Of a stretch of 64,000 nt of DNA, positions 8,702 to 17,710 are shown piece by piece (the first letter of the stretch is position 1; the number at the start of each line of letters is the position of its first letter). The stretch covers positions 124,001-188,000 of the forward strand of contig NZ_JACBFQ010000006.1 in the NCBI RefSeq assembly GCF_021401125.1, read 5' to 3'. The notes under the pieces are model-generated. The model was not told the origin of the DNA and did not search any database. It saw only the letters and a list, made by a program, of their open reading frames with translations. The DNA comes from Xanthobacter sp. NM-59. GTDB lineage: Bacteria; Pseudomonadota; Alphaproteobacteria; Rhizobiales; Xanthobacteraceae. Made by a program: the position numbers and the translations under genes.

Positions 8702-9354
8702 TCGGCCTCCGGCACCGGGCAGCGGGCCAATGCGGTCTCAACCTCGGCGTCGGAAACCTGGCTGAAATCGTCGTAAAAGCAGCCGATGGCCTCGAACACC
8801 TCCGGCGTCAGCGGGCAAATGATGGCGTCCACCTGCGGCCGCAGCTCCGCGAGGGTCTGCGGCGGCGCCACGGGAACCGCGAGAACCAGCTCCTGCGGCC
8901 CGCGCGCGCGAATGGCCTGAAGCGCGGCCTTCACCGTGGCACCGGTGGCAATGCCGTCATCCACCACGATGACGACGCGGCCGGAAATGGGCGCCCGCCG
9001 CCGCGCGCCGATATAGAGCGCGCGCCGCCGCTCGATCTCCTTCAGCTCCCGCTGGCAAACGGACTGGAAGGTGGCTTCGTCCACCCGGTCGAAGGCCAGG
9101 ATGTCGGCATTACGCACCACGATGGGTTCCGCCCCGTCCACCACCGCGCCCATGGCCAGCTCGGGCTGGGCCGGCAGGCCGATCTTGCGCACGAGCACCA
9201 GATCAAGCGGGGCATGCAACGCGGTGGCGATCTCGGCCCCCACCGGAACCCCGCCGCGCGGCAGGGCCAGCACCACCGCATCGCGTCCCGCATAGCTCGA
9301 AAGCGCCGCGGCGAGCCGCCGGCCCGCCTCGATCCGATCCCGAAAGCGCTTCAT
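8689..9354 (-). CDS. phosphoribosyltransferase
   Basis: 221 residues starting at MKRFRDRIEAGR with ribosome-binding site GGAGGGA. It is a type I phosphoribosyltransferase: ALPRGGVPVGAEIA near the N-terminus and the PRPP-binding loop VVIVVDDGIATGAT. These stand-alone phosphoribosyltransferases are often found fused or next to a dienelactone-hydrolase-like protein, as here: the upstream hydrolase stop overlaps this ATG by 4 bp. Nucleobase specificity cannot be judged. Confidence 0.85.
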   Translation of the reverse strand: MKRFRDRIEAGRRLAAALSSYAGRDAVVLALPRGGVPVGAEIATALHAPLDLVLVRKIGLPAQPELAMGAVVDGAEPIVVRNADILAFDRVDEATFQSVCQRELKEIERRRALYIGARRRAPISGRVVIVVDDGIATGATVKAALQAIRARGPQELVLAVPVAPPQTLAELRPQVDAIICPLTPEVFEAIGCFYDDFSQVSDAEVETALARCPVPEADQRA

Positions 9355-10016
9355 GGGTCCCTCCCCTCCGGATCGCCGCACAAATGATGCCGGAACCAGG
9401 CCGAAGCGCGAAGCGCCACCTCCTCCAGCGTGCCGGGCTCCTCGAACAGATGGCTGGCGCCGGGCACCACATCCAGCGCCACCGGCCCGCCGAAACGGGC
9501 AAGAGCGCGCCGATTCAGCTCCAGCACCTCCGCATCCGCCCCGCCCACCAGCAGAAGGGTGGGCGCGCGCACCCGGCTCAGCTCCGTCATCACCAGATCA
9601 GGCCGCCCGCCACGCGCCACGATCGCCCCCACCCGATCAGGCCGCCTGCTGGCCGCCGCGAGGGCCACCGCCGCCCCGGTGCTGGAGCCGAAGAGCCCCA
9701 GCGGCCGCGCGCCGGGCGCCCCCTGAGCGGCCGCCCAATCGAACACCTGAATCAAACGGTCCGACAGGAGCCGGACATCGAAGCGCTTCCACGCCTCATC
9801 CGCCTCCCGGGGCAGCAAAAGGTCGAACAGCAGGGTGGCGAGGCCATCGGCTTGAAGATGCGCGGCCACCGCCCGGTTGCGCGGGCTGTTGCGACCCGAT
9901 CCGCTGCCATGGGCGAACACCACCAGCCCCCGCGCGCCGACGGGCTCGCAGAGCTCCCCGGCAAGGCCGAGCGGAGGGAGGGCAACTTCGCGCTCGGCGA
10001 CGGAAACGGACGACAT
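9351..10016 (-). CDS. dienelactone-hydrolase-like alpha/beta hydrolase
   Basis: 221 residues. Key elements are VVFAHGSGSGRNSPRNRAVA (oxyanion region), the nucleophile elbow GLFGSSTGAAVAL, and late aspartate and histidine positions (GGADAEV, GASHLFEEPGTLEEV). This is the small hydrolase family that commonly pairs with a phosphoribosyltransferase domain, and the two genes here share an ATGA overlap and so are translationally coupled. The ribosome-binding site is AGGAGAA just upstream of the start. Substrate unknown. Confidence 0.8.
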   Translation of the reverse strand: MSSVSVAEREVALPPLGLAGELCEPVGARGLVVFAHGSGSGRNSPRNRAVAAHLQADGLATLLFDLLLPREADEAWKRFDVRLLSDRLIQVFDWAAAQGAPGARPLGLFGSSTGAAVALAAASRRPDRVGAIVARGGRPDLVMTELSRVRAPTLLLVGGADAEVLELNRRALARFGGPVALDVVPGASHLFEEPGTLEEVALRASAWFRHHLCGDPEGRDP

Positions 10017-10245
10017 GGCCTTCTCCTGAAGGAACGATGCCCACCGGGAACACGCCCGCGGCGCCGATGTTCCCTGCGGCCGATTGCCTGATTCTCGACG
10101 CCCCGGCGGGCGATATCATTGATCCGCCGCAACCTCAGGGCGCAGCATCGCCAGCGGGCCGCGCGGGTGCGCCCCGCCAGTGGCCCCCCGCCATCATCTC
10201 GCCGTCCGCTTTCCGAGCTATGCTGTAGCATCCGCAGGTTGAACG

Positions 10246-12837
10246 ATGGCCGCCGCGATGACTGACGCCTGGTCCTCCCCGCTCCCCGACCTTCTGGCCG
10301 CCCTGGACGCGACGCCCGAGGGGCTTTCCCCGGCGCAGGCCGACCAGCGGCGGCGCGAGCATGGCCCCAACCGGCTCACCCCCAGCCGCCGCGCCGGCGC
10401 CCTGCGACTGCTGGCGCGGCAATATCGCAGCCCGCTCGTGCTGATCCTGGTGTTCGGCGCCGTCATCTCGGCCGTGGTGCGGGACTGGACCGACGCCGGA
10501 ATCATCATGGCCATCGTACTCGGCTCCACGCTGATGGGTTTCTTCCAGGAGTATCGCGCCTCGCAGGCGGTCGCGGCGCTGCGGGCGAAGCTGGCGCTGC
10601 GGACCACCGCGCGGCGCGCCGGCAAGCCGGTGACCATCGCCGCCGAAGACCTCGTGCCGGGCGATGTGGTGGAGCTTTCCGCCGGCAATCTCGTGCCCGC
10701 CGACGGGCGGGTGATTACGGCGCGCGACTTCCTCGTCTCCCAGGCCGCGCTCACGGGCGAGACCTTTCCCGTGGAAAAATCCCCGGAGCCGGTGGCCGCC
10801 GATGCCGCTTTGGCGGGACGCACCAACATGGTGTTCCTGGGCACCTCCGTGCAGAGCGGCACGGCGCGCGTCCTCATCACCCGCACCGGCGGCGATACCG
10901 AGATCGGCCAGATCGCCGGCCATGTGGCGGATGCCAACGGCGACACCGAATTCCAGCGTGGCATTCGCGGTTTCGGCTACCTGCTGACGGAGGTGATGAC
11001 GGGTATCGTCATCTTCGTCTTCACGGTGAACCTGCTGCTGCACCGGCCGGTCATCGAATCGCTCCTGTTCTCGGTGGCGCTGGCGGTGGGGCTCTCGCCG
11101 GAGCTGCTGCCGGCCATCGTCTCCATCACCCTGGCGGCGGGCGCGCGGGGCATGGCGCAGCGCGGCGTCATCGTGCGGCGGCTGGAGGCCATCGAGAATC
11201 TCGGCTCGGTGGATGTGCTGTGCACGGACAAGACGGGAACCCTCACCAAGGGCGTGGTGGAGTTCAACGCCGCGCTCGATCCTTCAGGCGCGGAAAGCGC
11301 CGCCGTGTTTGGGCTGGCGGCCGTGAATGCGCGGCTTGAAAGCGGCATCGCCAATCCGCTCGACGCAGCCATCGTCAAGGCGGCGGAGCAGCGCGCATGT
11401 CCCTGCCCCGGCGGCGCCAAGGTGGATGAGATCCCCTATGATTTCGTGCGCAAGCGCCTCACCATCGTGGTGGAGGAGGAGGCCCGCCACCTGATGGTGA
11501 CCAAGGGCGCCTTCGAGCCGGTGCTGGAGTGCTGCCGCACCGTTGCCTCGCCCTCCGGCCCCCTCCCCCTCGATGCTGTTGCTCGCGAGCGGCTCGAAGC
11601 CTTTTTCCGTGCCCGGGGCGAAGAGGGGTTCCGCGTGCTGGGCCTTGCCAGCCGGCGCCTCGCGCCCCAGGCGCGCTATGGCCGCGCCGATGAAGCGGGC
11701 ATGGTGTTCGAGGGGTTCCTGCTGTTCTTCGATCCGCTGAAGGAGGGGATCGAAGAAACCGTCAGGGAGATCGAGAAGCTAGGCATCGCGGTGAAGATCC
11801 TCACCGGCGACAACCGGCACGTGGCCGCCCATGTGGCCGCCGCGGTGGGGCTCGACACGCGGCGCGTCATCACCGGCCGGCAGATGAATGAAATGCGCGA
11901 TGAGGCCTTGTGGCACCTGGCCGAGCACACCGCATTGTTCGCCGAGCTGGACCCCCAGCAGAAAGAGCGCATCATCCGCGCCCTTCAGCATCGCGGGCAC
12001 GCGGTGGCCTATCTGGGCGACGGGGTCAACGACGCGCCCGCGCTGCACGTGGCCGATGCCGGCGTGTCCGTCGACCAAGCGGTGGATGTTGCGCGCGAAA
12101 CCGCCGACATCGTGCTTTTGCAGCAGGATCTCAATGTGCTGCGCCAGGGCGTGGTGGACGGGCGGCGCACCTTCGCCAACACGCTGAAATACATCTCCAT
12201 CGCCACCAGCGGCAATTTCGGCAACATGGTCTCCATGGCGTTCGCCTCGGTGGCGGTGCCGTTTCTGCCGCTGCTGGCCAAGCAGATCCTGCTCAACAAT
12301 TTCCTCTCCGACATTCCGGCCATGGCCATCTCCACGGACAATGTGGATGAGGACGCGCTGAAGGCGCCGCAGCGCTGGAACATCCGCGCCATCGGCATTT
12401 TCATGCTGGTGTTCGGGCTTTCCAGCACGCTGTTCGATTTTCTCACCTTCGCTTTGCTGCTGCTGGTGTTCCACGCCGATGAGGCGCTGTTCCAGAGCAC
12501 CTGGTTCACCCTCTCCGTGGTCACAGAGCTGGCGGTGATGCTGGTGCTGCGCACCCACATGCCATTCTGGCGCAGCCGGCCCAGCCCCTTCCTCATGGGC
12601 GCGGTGGCCCTGGTGGCCGTGGTCACCATCGCGCTGCCCTTCATCGCCCCGTTGGCGCGGGCCTTCGGCTTCGTTCCGCTGCCGGCGAGCCTGCTGGCGC
12701 TCGGCGCGGGCATCGCCGTGCTGTACGTGGCAGGCGTCGAGATCACCAAGAAGCTCTTTTATTCCGGCGCCCATGTCTGGCATCGCCAGCACCAGGCCAA
12801 GTCATTCAGGAAGCGCCAACTTTTTCGACCCCGATGA
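10246..12837 (+). CDS. magnesium-translocating P-type ATPase (MgtA/MgtB type)
   Basis: 863 residues with the full P-type ATPase layout. There is an N-terminal cation-ATPase domain (GLSPAQADQRRREHGPN), paired membrane helices, the actuator motif TGET, the transport-site helix VALAVGLSPELLPAI, the phosphorylation site DKTGTLT, the hinge GDGVNDAPALHVAD, and six C-terminal helices. The SPELLP transport helix, with the SYG-like substitutions and overall length, points to the Mg2+-importing P3B group rather than Ca2+ pumps. Start may be ATG 10246 or 10258. No PhoP box or mgtA-type leader was recognised in the 230 bp upstream. Confidence 0.8.
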   Translation: MAAAMTDAWSSPLPDLLAALDATPEGLSPAQADQRRREHGPNRLTPSRRAGALRLLARQYRSPLVLILVFGAVISAVVRDWTDAGIIMAIVLGSTLMGFFQEYRASQAVAALRAKLALRTTARRAGKPVTIAAEDLVPGDVVELSAGNLVPADGRVITARDFLVSQAALTGETFPVEKSPEPVAADAALAGRTNMVFLGTSVQSGTARVLITRTGGDTEIGQIAGHVADANGDTEFQRGIRGFGYLLTEVMTGIVIFVFTVNLLLHRPVIESLLFSVALAVGLSPELLPAIVSITLAAGARGMAQRGVIVRRLEAIENLGSVDVLCTDKTGTLTKGVVEFNAALDPSGAESAAVFGLAAVNARLESGIANPLDAAIVKAAEQRACPCPGGAKVDEIPYDFVRKRLTIVVEEEARHLMVTKGAFEPVLECCRTVASPSGPLPLDAVARERLEAFFRARGEEGFRVLGLASRRLAPQARYGRADEAGMVFEGFLLFFDPLKEGIEETVREIEKLGIAVKILTGDNRHVAAHVAAAVGLDTRRVITGRQMNEMRDEALWHLAEHTALFAELDPQQKERIIRALQHRGHAVAYLGDGVNDAPALHVADAGVSVDQAVDVARETADIVLLQQDLNVLRQGVVDGRRTFANTLKYISIATSGNFGNMVSMAFASVAVPFLPLLAKQILLNNFLSDIPAMAISTDNVDEDALKAPQRWNIRAIGIFMLVFGLSSTLFDFLTFALLLLVFHADEALFQSTWFTLSVVTELAVMLVLRTHMPFWRSRPSPFLMGAVALVAVVTIALPFIAPLARAFGFVPLPASLLALGAGIAVLYVAGVEITKKLFYSGAHVWHRQHQAKSFRKRQLFRPR

Positions 12838-13241
12838 GCCCACGCCCCAGCACCCAAAATGCACGCCAGCAAGGCGCCGCAGCCGCACGCGAAGGCCAAT
12901 GGGCTGGAAGAGGATTGATGTACTTATTATGTATCATCAATGCTTTACGTATTTCATTTCTTCAAAAATGAATTCATAACACTTATATCAGTCTCATTTT
13001 TTGATGGATTTGAAAATCTGCGCGAAGTTATCGGCATCTCCACCATTCTGCCCGCAAATAGACAAGGCCACACCCACTTCCGCAGCTTGGAGATTTGACA
13101 ATTCTCCCATGTTGCATATATGATACATTCAGTGATCCACAGAGGAATAGGGCTTCTTCGGGAGCCTTGCGGGGCAATTCTTGCCCCGTCGCCACCCGCT
13201 TCATGCGGCGCGCGGCACGCCCTTGCAACACAGGGGGGTCC
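12838..13241 (+). other. intergenic, AT-rich island upstream of gpsA
   Basis: No gene is seen here. About 12915-13140 is markedly AT-rich compared with the surrounding DNA (for example TACTTATTATGTATCATCAA and TTTACGTATTTCATTTCTTC). It probably contains the promoter and control region of the glucosylglycerol operon. I could not fix a single -35/-10 pair with confidence. Confidence 0.45.
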
Positions 13242-14402
13242 ATGACCGACTTCAAAACGCTGTTCGAGCAGCCCCGCCGGCCGGCCACCGAGCCGCTGCC
13301 TTCCGTACCACGGCCCTATGGCACCCTGGCCGTTTTCGGCGGCGGCGCCTGGGGCACCGCCCTCGCCATCGTGGCCGCCCGCGCCGGATGCTCCGTGCGC
13401 CTGTGGATGCGCGACGAGGCCCGTGCGCGGGAGATCGCCCGCACCCGCCGCAACACCGCGCGCCTGGGTGACATTCCCCTTCCCGACGGGGTGACGCCCA
13501 CCGCCGATTTCGCCGCCGCCCTCGATGGCGCGGAGGCGGCGCTGCTGGTGACGCCCTCGCCCACCATCCGCGAGATGGCGGCGCGCATCGGCGCCTATGC
13601 GGCGCCCGAAGTGCCCCTGTTCGTCAGCGCCAAGGGCATCGAGGCGCAGACCGGCCTTATGATGTCCGCCGTGGCGGAGCAGGCGGCGCCCGGCCGCGTC
13701 ATCGGCGTGGTGTCGGGACCGACCTTCGCCGACGAGACGGCCCTGGGCCACCCCACCGCCGCCACCGTCGCCTGCACCGGAGCGGCGGACGTGCCGCCCT
13801 ATGCCCGTGCCGGCGCCCGCATGGCCGCGAGCCTCACCTGCGACAGCTTCCGCCCCTACGTTTCCGACGACATGGCCGGCGTGGAGGTGGGTGGCGCGGT
13901 GAAGAACGTCATCGCCATCGCCTGCGGCATGCTGGCCGGGGCTGGGTTTGGCGAGAACACCCGCGCCGCGCTCATCACCCGCGGCCTGGACGAGATGAAG
14001 GAACTGGCGGTGTGCCTGGGCGGCCGGCGCGAGACGGTCACCGGCCTTTCGGGCATGGGCGACCTGATGCTCACCTGCTCCAGCCAGAAGTCGCGCAACT
14101 TCCGCTACGGCTTTGCCCGTGGCGAGGGCCGCACCGATGCCGAAGTGTTCGGCGGCGCGCCGGTGCTGGTGGAAGGCCGGCACAATGCCATCACGGTCAC
14201 CGACCTCGCCCGCAAGCTGAGCCTCCATATGCCCATCTGCGAGATGGTGCGCTCCGTGGTGGCGGACGCGCGACCGATCGGCGAGGCCTTCGCCGCCTTC
14301 TGGGCGGCGCCCATCCAGGCCGAGCCGCGCGCTTTGGACCTCGCTTTTCCCCATCCGGCGGAAGCGGAAGTGACGCGCCGGTTCGAGGCCCTGCTGCCAT
14401 GA
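13242..14402 (+). CDS. gpsA: NAD(P)H-dependent glycerol-3-phosphate dehydrogenase
   Basis: 386 residues. The enzyme reduces dihydroxyacetone phosphate to sn-glycerol 3-phosphate. Seen: the dinucleotide site LAVFGGGAWGTALAIVAARAG, the catalytic region VGGAVKNVIAIACGMLAG with its lysine, and the substrate-domain motif ETVTGLSGMGDLMLTCSSQKSRNF. It is longer than typical GpsA because of an N-terminal extension of ~30 residues. ATG 13242 was chosen for its purine-rich AGGGGGG site; upstream codons of the same frame are not protein-like. Its stop overlaps the next gene's start by 4 bp (ATGA). In this operon it probably supplies glycerol 3-phosphate for glucosylglycerol synthesis rather than phospholipids; this is inference from context. 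Confidence 0.85.
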   Translation: MTDFKTLFEQPRRPATEPLPSVPRPYGTLAVFGGGAWGTALAIVAARAGCSVRLWMRDEARAREIARTRRNTARLGDIPLPDGVTPTADFAAALDGAEAALLVTPSPTIREMAARIGAYAAPEVPLFVSAKGIEAQTGLMMSAVAEQAAPGRVIGVVSGPTFADETALGHPTAATVACTGAADVPPYARAGARMAASLTCDSFRPYVSDDMAGVEVGGAVKNVIAIACGMLAGAGFGENTRAALITRGLDEMKELAVCLGGRRETVTGLSGMGDLMLTCSSQKSRNFRYGFARGEGRTDAEVFGGAPVLVEGRHNAITVTDLARKLSLHMPICEMVRSVVADARPIGEAFAAFWAAPIQAEPRALDLAFPHPAEAEVTRRFEALLP

Positions 14403-15232
14403 GCGCTGTTGTCGACCTTCCCGCCGCCCCTCAGGCATCGACGGGTGCGGCGCCGAACTGGCGCTTCGTGCTCGCCACCGATCTCGACGGCACCTTCCTG
14501 GGCGGCTCGCCGGAGATGCGCGCCGCGCTCTATGACTGGCTGAAACGCCACCGGGACGATGTGGGCCTCATCTTCGTCACCGGCCGCGATCCCGGCTTCA
14601 TCCGGGCCCTGTGCGCCGGTGAGGTGGACCATGCGCCCAACGTGCCCGTGCCCGATTATGTGGTGGCCGACGTGGGCACCACCGTGGCCCGCATGGAGAT
14701 GGGGTGTGAGGGCCCGGCCCTCTCCTTCCTCAAGGAGCTGGAAGGGCCGATCTCCACCGCGTGGGGCGAGCGCTCCGCCTTCGTGCGGGAGACCCTTTTT
14801 GAGGCGCCGGGCCTCGTGCCCCAGGACACGGCGTTCCGCCACCGCATGTCCTACCACTACGACCCCGCCGGCTATGACCCGGCCGTGGTGCGGCCGCTGG
14901 AGGAAGCGGGGCTGGATATCCTCATCTCCGCCAACTGCTTCCTCGATGTGCTGCCGGGTGGCGTGAACAAGGGCTCCACCCTGCTCGCCCTCATCGCGCA
15001 TCTCGGTCTCTCGCGGGATGCGGTCCTGGTGGCGGGCGACACGCTGAACGATCTGTCCATGTTCCACACCGGCCTGCACGGCGCGGTGGTGGGCGGCGCG
15101 GAAGCCGCGCTGCTGGACGCCACCCGGGAGCTTCCCCGCACCCGGCATTGCCGCGCGCCCGGCGCGGGCGGCATCGCGGAGGCCATCGCGGCCTTCGGCC
15201 TTCACCCTGAGCCTCCGGAGGGCAGCATATGA
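14399..15232 (+). CDS. ggpP: HAD-IIB phosphatase, probable glucosylglycerol-phosphate phosphatase
   Basis: 277 residues of the HAD superfamily, cap type IIB (sucrose-phosphatase-like). Motif I is ATDLDGTFLGG, motif II FVTGRDPGF, and motifs III/IV lie in NKGSTLLALIAHLG and VAGDTLNDLSMF. It should dephosphorylate glucosylglycerol 3-phosphate. The assignment rests on its position between gpsA and ggpS with 4-bp overlaps on both sides, and on the known occurrence of such a HAD domain fused to GgpS in bifunctional GgpPS proteins. Trehalose- or sucrose-phosphate phosphatase is the alternative, but the partner is a GgpS and not a trehalose or sucrose synthase. Confidence 0.75.
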   Translation: MSAVVDLPAAPQASTGAAPNWRFVLATDLDGTFLGGSPEMRAALYDWLKRHRDDVGLIFVTGRDPGFIRALCAGEVDHAPNVPVPDYVVADVGTTVARMEMGCEGPALSFLKELEGPISTAWGERSAFVRETLFEAPGLVPQDTAFRHRMSYHYDPAGYDPAVVRPLEEAGLDILISANCFLDVLPGGVNKGSTLLALIAHLGLSRDAVLVAGDTLNDLSMFHTGLHGAVVGGAEAALLDATRELPRTRHCRAPGAGGIAEAIAAFGLHPEPPEGSI

Positions 15233-16743
15233 AATCCGATCTCGTGATCGTCTATCACCGGGCACCTTACGAGGAGGTGGTGGAGGATGGCGGGATTGTC
15301 CTGAAGGAACACAAGAGCCCCAACGGCATCGTTCCCACCCTGAAGGCCCTCATCGGCCGCATCGATCGCGCCGCCTGGGTGGCCTGGAAGGAGGCGGAGG
15401 ACCCGGCCAATCCGCCCTTCGAGCGGGTGGTGGAGATCTCAGACAGCTTCGGTACCTACACCGTCAGCCGCCTGCCCCTGACCGCCGAGCAGGTGAAGAG
15501 CTTCTACCATGTGACCTCCAAGGAAGCCTTCTGGCCCATCCTCCACGGCTTCAAGGAGCGCTATAATTACGATCCGGTGGACTGGCCCACCTTCCGCGCC
15601 GTGAACTGGGCGTTCGCCGAAGCGGCTGCGCAGGAGGCCAGCGACGATGCCGTGGTGTGGGTGCACGACTACAATCTGTGGCTCGTGCCGGGCTATCTGC
15701 GGCAGCTGAAGCCATCGGTGAAGATCGCCTTCTTCCACCACACGCCCTTCCCCGGCTCCGACATGTTCAACGTGCTGCCCTGGCGCAAGGAGATCGTGGA
15801 CAGCCTGCTGTCCTGCGACGCGGTGGGCTTCCATGTACCGCGCTATGCCCAGAATTTCGCTGCCGTGGCCCATTCGGTGGCCGGCGCGCGGCAGATCAGC
15901 GACATGAAAACGGACCCGCTGATGGCCAGCGAGGGCACCGCGCTCAACGAGCTGTTCACCCCGCTCGCCCTCGCGATGGACGGGCGCACCGTGCGCATCG
16001 ACACCAATCCGGTGGGCGTGAACTTGAGCTATATCGAGGAGCTGGCCGCCGCCCCGGCCGTGGCGGAGAAGGTGGAGGCCATCCGCGCCGAGCTCGGCGG
16101 GCGCAAGCTGGTGCTGTCGGTGTCGCGCACCGACTACACCAAGGGCAACATCCAGCAGCTGGAAGCCTTCGAGCGGCTGCTGAACCGGCGCCCGGAGCTG
16201 CACAATCAGGTGCGCCTCATGCTGGTGTCGGTGGGCGCCAACCGGGGCATGAGCGTCTATGAGGATGTGCAGCAGCGCATCGAGGAGCTCACGGGGCGCA
16301 TCAACGGCACCTTCGGCAGCTTTGAATGGCAGCCGGTGTCGCTCATCTCCACCGCCATCCCCCTGGCCGAGCTGGTTGCGTATTACCGTGCGGCGGATGT
16401 CGCCTCCATCACCCCGCTGGCGGACGGGCTGAACCTGGTGGCGAGCGAGTTCTGCGCGGCGCAGGGGGAGGATGGACGCGGCGTGCTCATCTTATCGGAA
16501 TTCGCCGGTGCCTCGGTGCTGCTGGAAGGAGCCATTCCGGTGAACCCCTTCTCCAACGCCCATATGGACAAGGCCCTCGACCAGGCGCTTGCCATGGCGG
16601 AAGCCGACGCGAAGGGCCGCATGAGCCTGCTGCGCGCCTCCGCCCGCCGCTTCACCCTGGAGGACTGGGCGCAGACCACCCTGCGCGGGTTCGAGGAGCT
16701 GAAGACGCCCCTCGCACCTCTGGCCACCGCGCCGGCGGCCTGA
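15229..16743 (+). CDS. ggpS: glucosylglycerol-phosphate synthase (GT20)
   Basis: 504 residues, the length of cyanobacterial GgpS (~500). The enzyme joins glucose from ADP-glucose to glycerol 3-phosphate. Seen: EHKSPNGIVPTLKALIGR near the N-terminus, LTAEQVKSFYHVTSKEAFWPILH, VWVHDYNLWLVP, KIAFFHHTPFPGSDMFNVLPWR, and the nucleotide-sugar end DGLNLVASEF. The SPNGI and KSFYH(V/I)TSKEAFWP blocks are diagnostic for GgpS as against trehalose-phosphate synthase. Start ATG overlaps the ggpP stop. It completes a three-gene pathway for the compatible solute glucosylglycerol. Expression is likely salt-responsive, but no operator was identified. Confidence 0.88.
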   Translation: MKSDLVIVYHRAPYEEVVEDGGIVLKEHKSPNGIVPTLKALIGRIDRAAWVAWKEAEDPANPPFERVVEISDSFGTYTVSRLPLTAEQVKSFYHVTSKEAFWPILHGFKERYNYDPVDWPTFRAVNWAFAEAAAQEASDDAVVWVHDYNLWLVPGYLRQLKPSVKIAFFHHTPFPGSDMFNVLPWRKEIVDSLLSCDAVGFHVPRYAQNFAAVAHSVAGARQISDMKTDPLMASEGTALNELFTPLALAMDGRTVRIDTNPVGVNLSYIEELAAAPAVAEKVEAIRAELGGRKLVLSVSRTDYTKGNIQQLEAFERLLNRRPELHNQVRLMLVSVGANRGMSVYEDVQQRIEELTGRINGTFGSFEWQPVSLISTAIPLAELVAYYRAADVASITPLADGLNLVASEFCAAQGEDGRGVLILSEFAGASVLLEGAIPVNPFSNAHMDKALDQALAMAEADAKGRMSLLRASARRFTLEDWAQTTLRGFEELKTPLAPLATAPAA

Positions 16744-16833
16744 GGGCCGTGCCGCCGGCATCGCCCCCTCAGGCGTGGACGATGGCACATTCTGGCTGGC
16801 GCGCCGGCTGGCGCGCCGGTATATGAGGGACAG

Positions 16834-17174
16834 GTCCCCGTAGCTCAGCAGGATAGAGCACAGGTTTCCTAGAAAATTGGGCACCCGTGGCGGAAACGTC
16901 CGGTGTGAATCCGCTCAAAGTCGGGGAAAGCTTCGGCCCGGAATGTCGCTTCCGGCCATGCCAATCCCGAGCCAAGCCTTCCGGCCCGGCCTCGCGCCGG
17001 CTCCGCGAAGGAAGGTGTAGAGACTAGACGGGCGGCGCCTAAAGCCTTGCATGTGCGGGCCATGGCGAAGGGATAGTCCAGACCACGAACGCCGGTGCCA
17101 ATGGCCCGGCGGCGGCGAAAGCCGAGGTGGGATGAAACCTGGTGTCGCGTGTTCGAGTCACGCCGGGGACACCA
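16834..17174 (+). tRNA. tRNA-Arg(CCT) interrupted by a group I intron
   Basis: The 5' exon (16834-16870) has acceptor strand GTCCCCG, D-stem GCTC/GAGC, anticodon stem CAGGT and loop TT followed by anticodon CCT (16868-16870). The 3' exon (17135-17174) begins AA then stem ACCTG, T-arm GCGTG-TTCGAGT-CACGC, acceptor CGGGGAC and an encoded ACCA. Removing 264 nt restores a perfect cloverleaf. Both exons are needed, so a simple tRNA scan may miss it. Confidence 0.93.
16871..17134 (+). ncRNA. group I intron (subgroup IC3, Azoarcus/Agrobacterium type)
   Basis: The 264-nt intron follows the last anticodon base U70 of the 5' exon and ends in G (17134), as group I splicing requires. P1 can form between exon CCU and GGG at 16879-16881, giving the U-G wobble at the splice site. 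The conserved core is easy to see: GTGTAGAGACTAGACGG (about 17015-17031) and the partner GGATAGTCC (17071-17079), as in the Azoarcus tRNA-Ile intron, plus a GGCGAAAGCC hairpin near the 3' end. No homing endonuclease is encoded. Boundaries are exact if splicing follows CCU. Confidence 0.9.
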
Positions 17175-17710
17175 AACCATTCGACTCACGCACGCGGGGA
17201 CTCGGGCTCCGCTCGCGTCCATGGCCCGGGCACGCCCCCCGGGGCGGGTGTGCGCGTGGCGGACCTCGGCCCACGACTGTGTCGCCGGGGGCGGGGCAGC
17301 TTCAATTTTCACCGAGACGCAGAGGCAGCCTCGCCTCTTGTTTTCGCGCGCGTCCCTCGCGCAAGCCCGTTCCCGCTTCACGCGGAAACGCTCCGGCGCA
17401 CCTGCTGGGAAGCATCTGCCGCGTCCGGCCCATCACACATGAAGGCCAATCGACGTCCCCTGCTGAGGCGCCATCCAACGGCCCAAGGCATTCGGGATGC
17501 TGCGATATTCAGGTGCCGCGAGCATGACGGCGAAACGGTGAAGCGCGCTCGCGACCAGCTGGGCCGGGCGCCCTTCCCGCGTCACTTTCCCCGCTTATCC
17601 GGCCAATCCGCGCGCCCTCCCGAGGCCAAAGGGGGCATTTCGCACATGCCTAAGCCCAAAGGCGAAGCACACAGCGCCCCAGCAAACACTATCGACGAGG
17701 TCAACGCAGG
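17175..17710 (+). other. intergenic region between tRNA-Arg and beta-lactamase gene
   Basis: About 530 bp, GC-rich, with no convincing gene; the open frames that cross it lack protein-like composition and run through the tRNA. No direct repeat of the tRNA 3' end was found that would indicate an integrated element. Confidence 0.5.

Noticed and set aside
16834-17710. tRNA-Arg as the attachment site of an integrated island
   Set aside because: No integrase gene and no repeat of the tRNA 3' end were seen downstream within the window.
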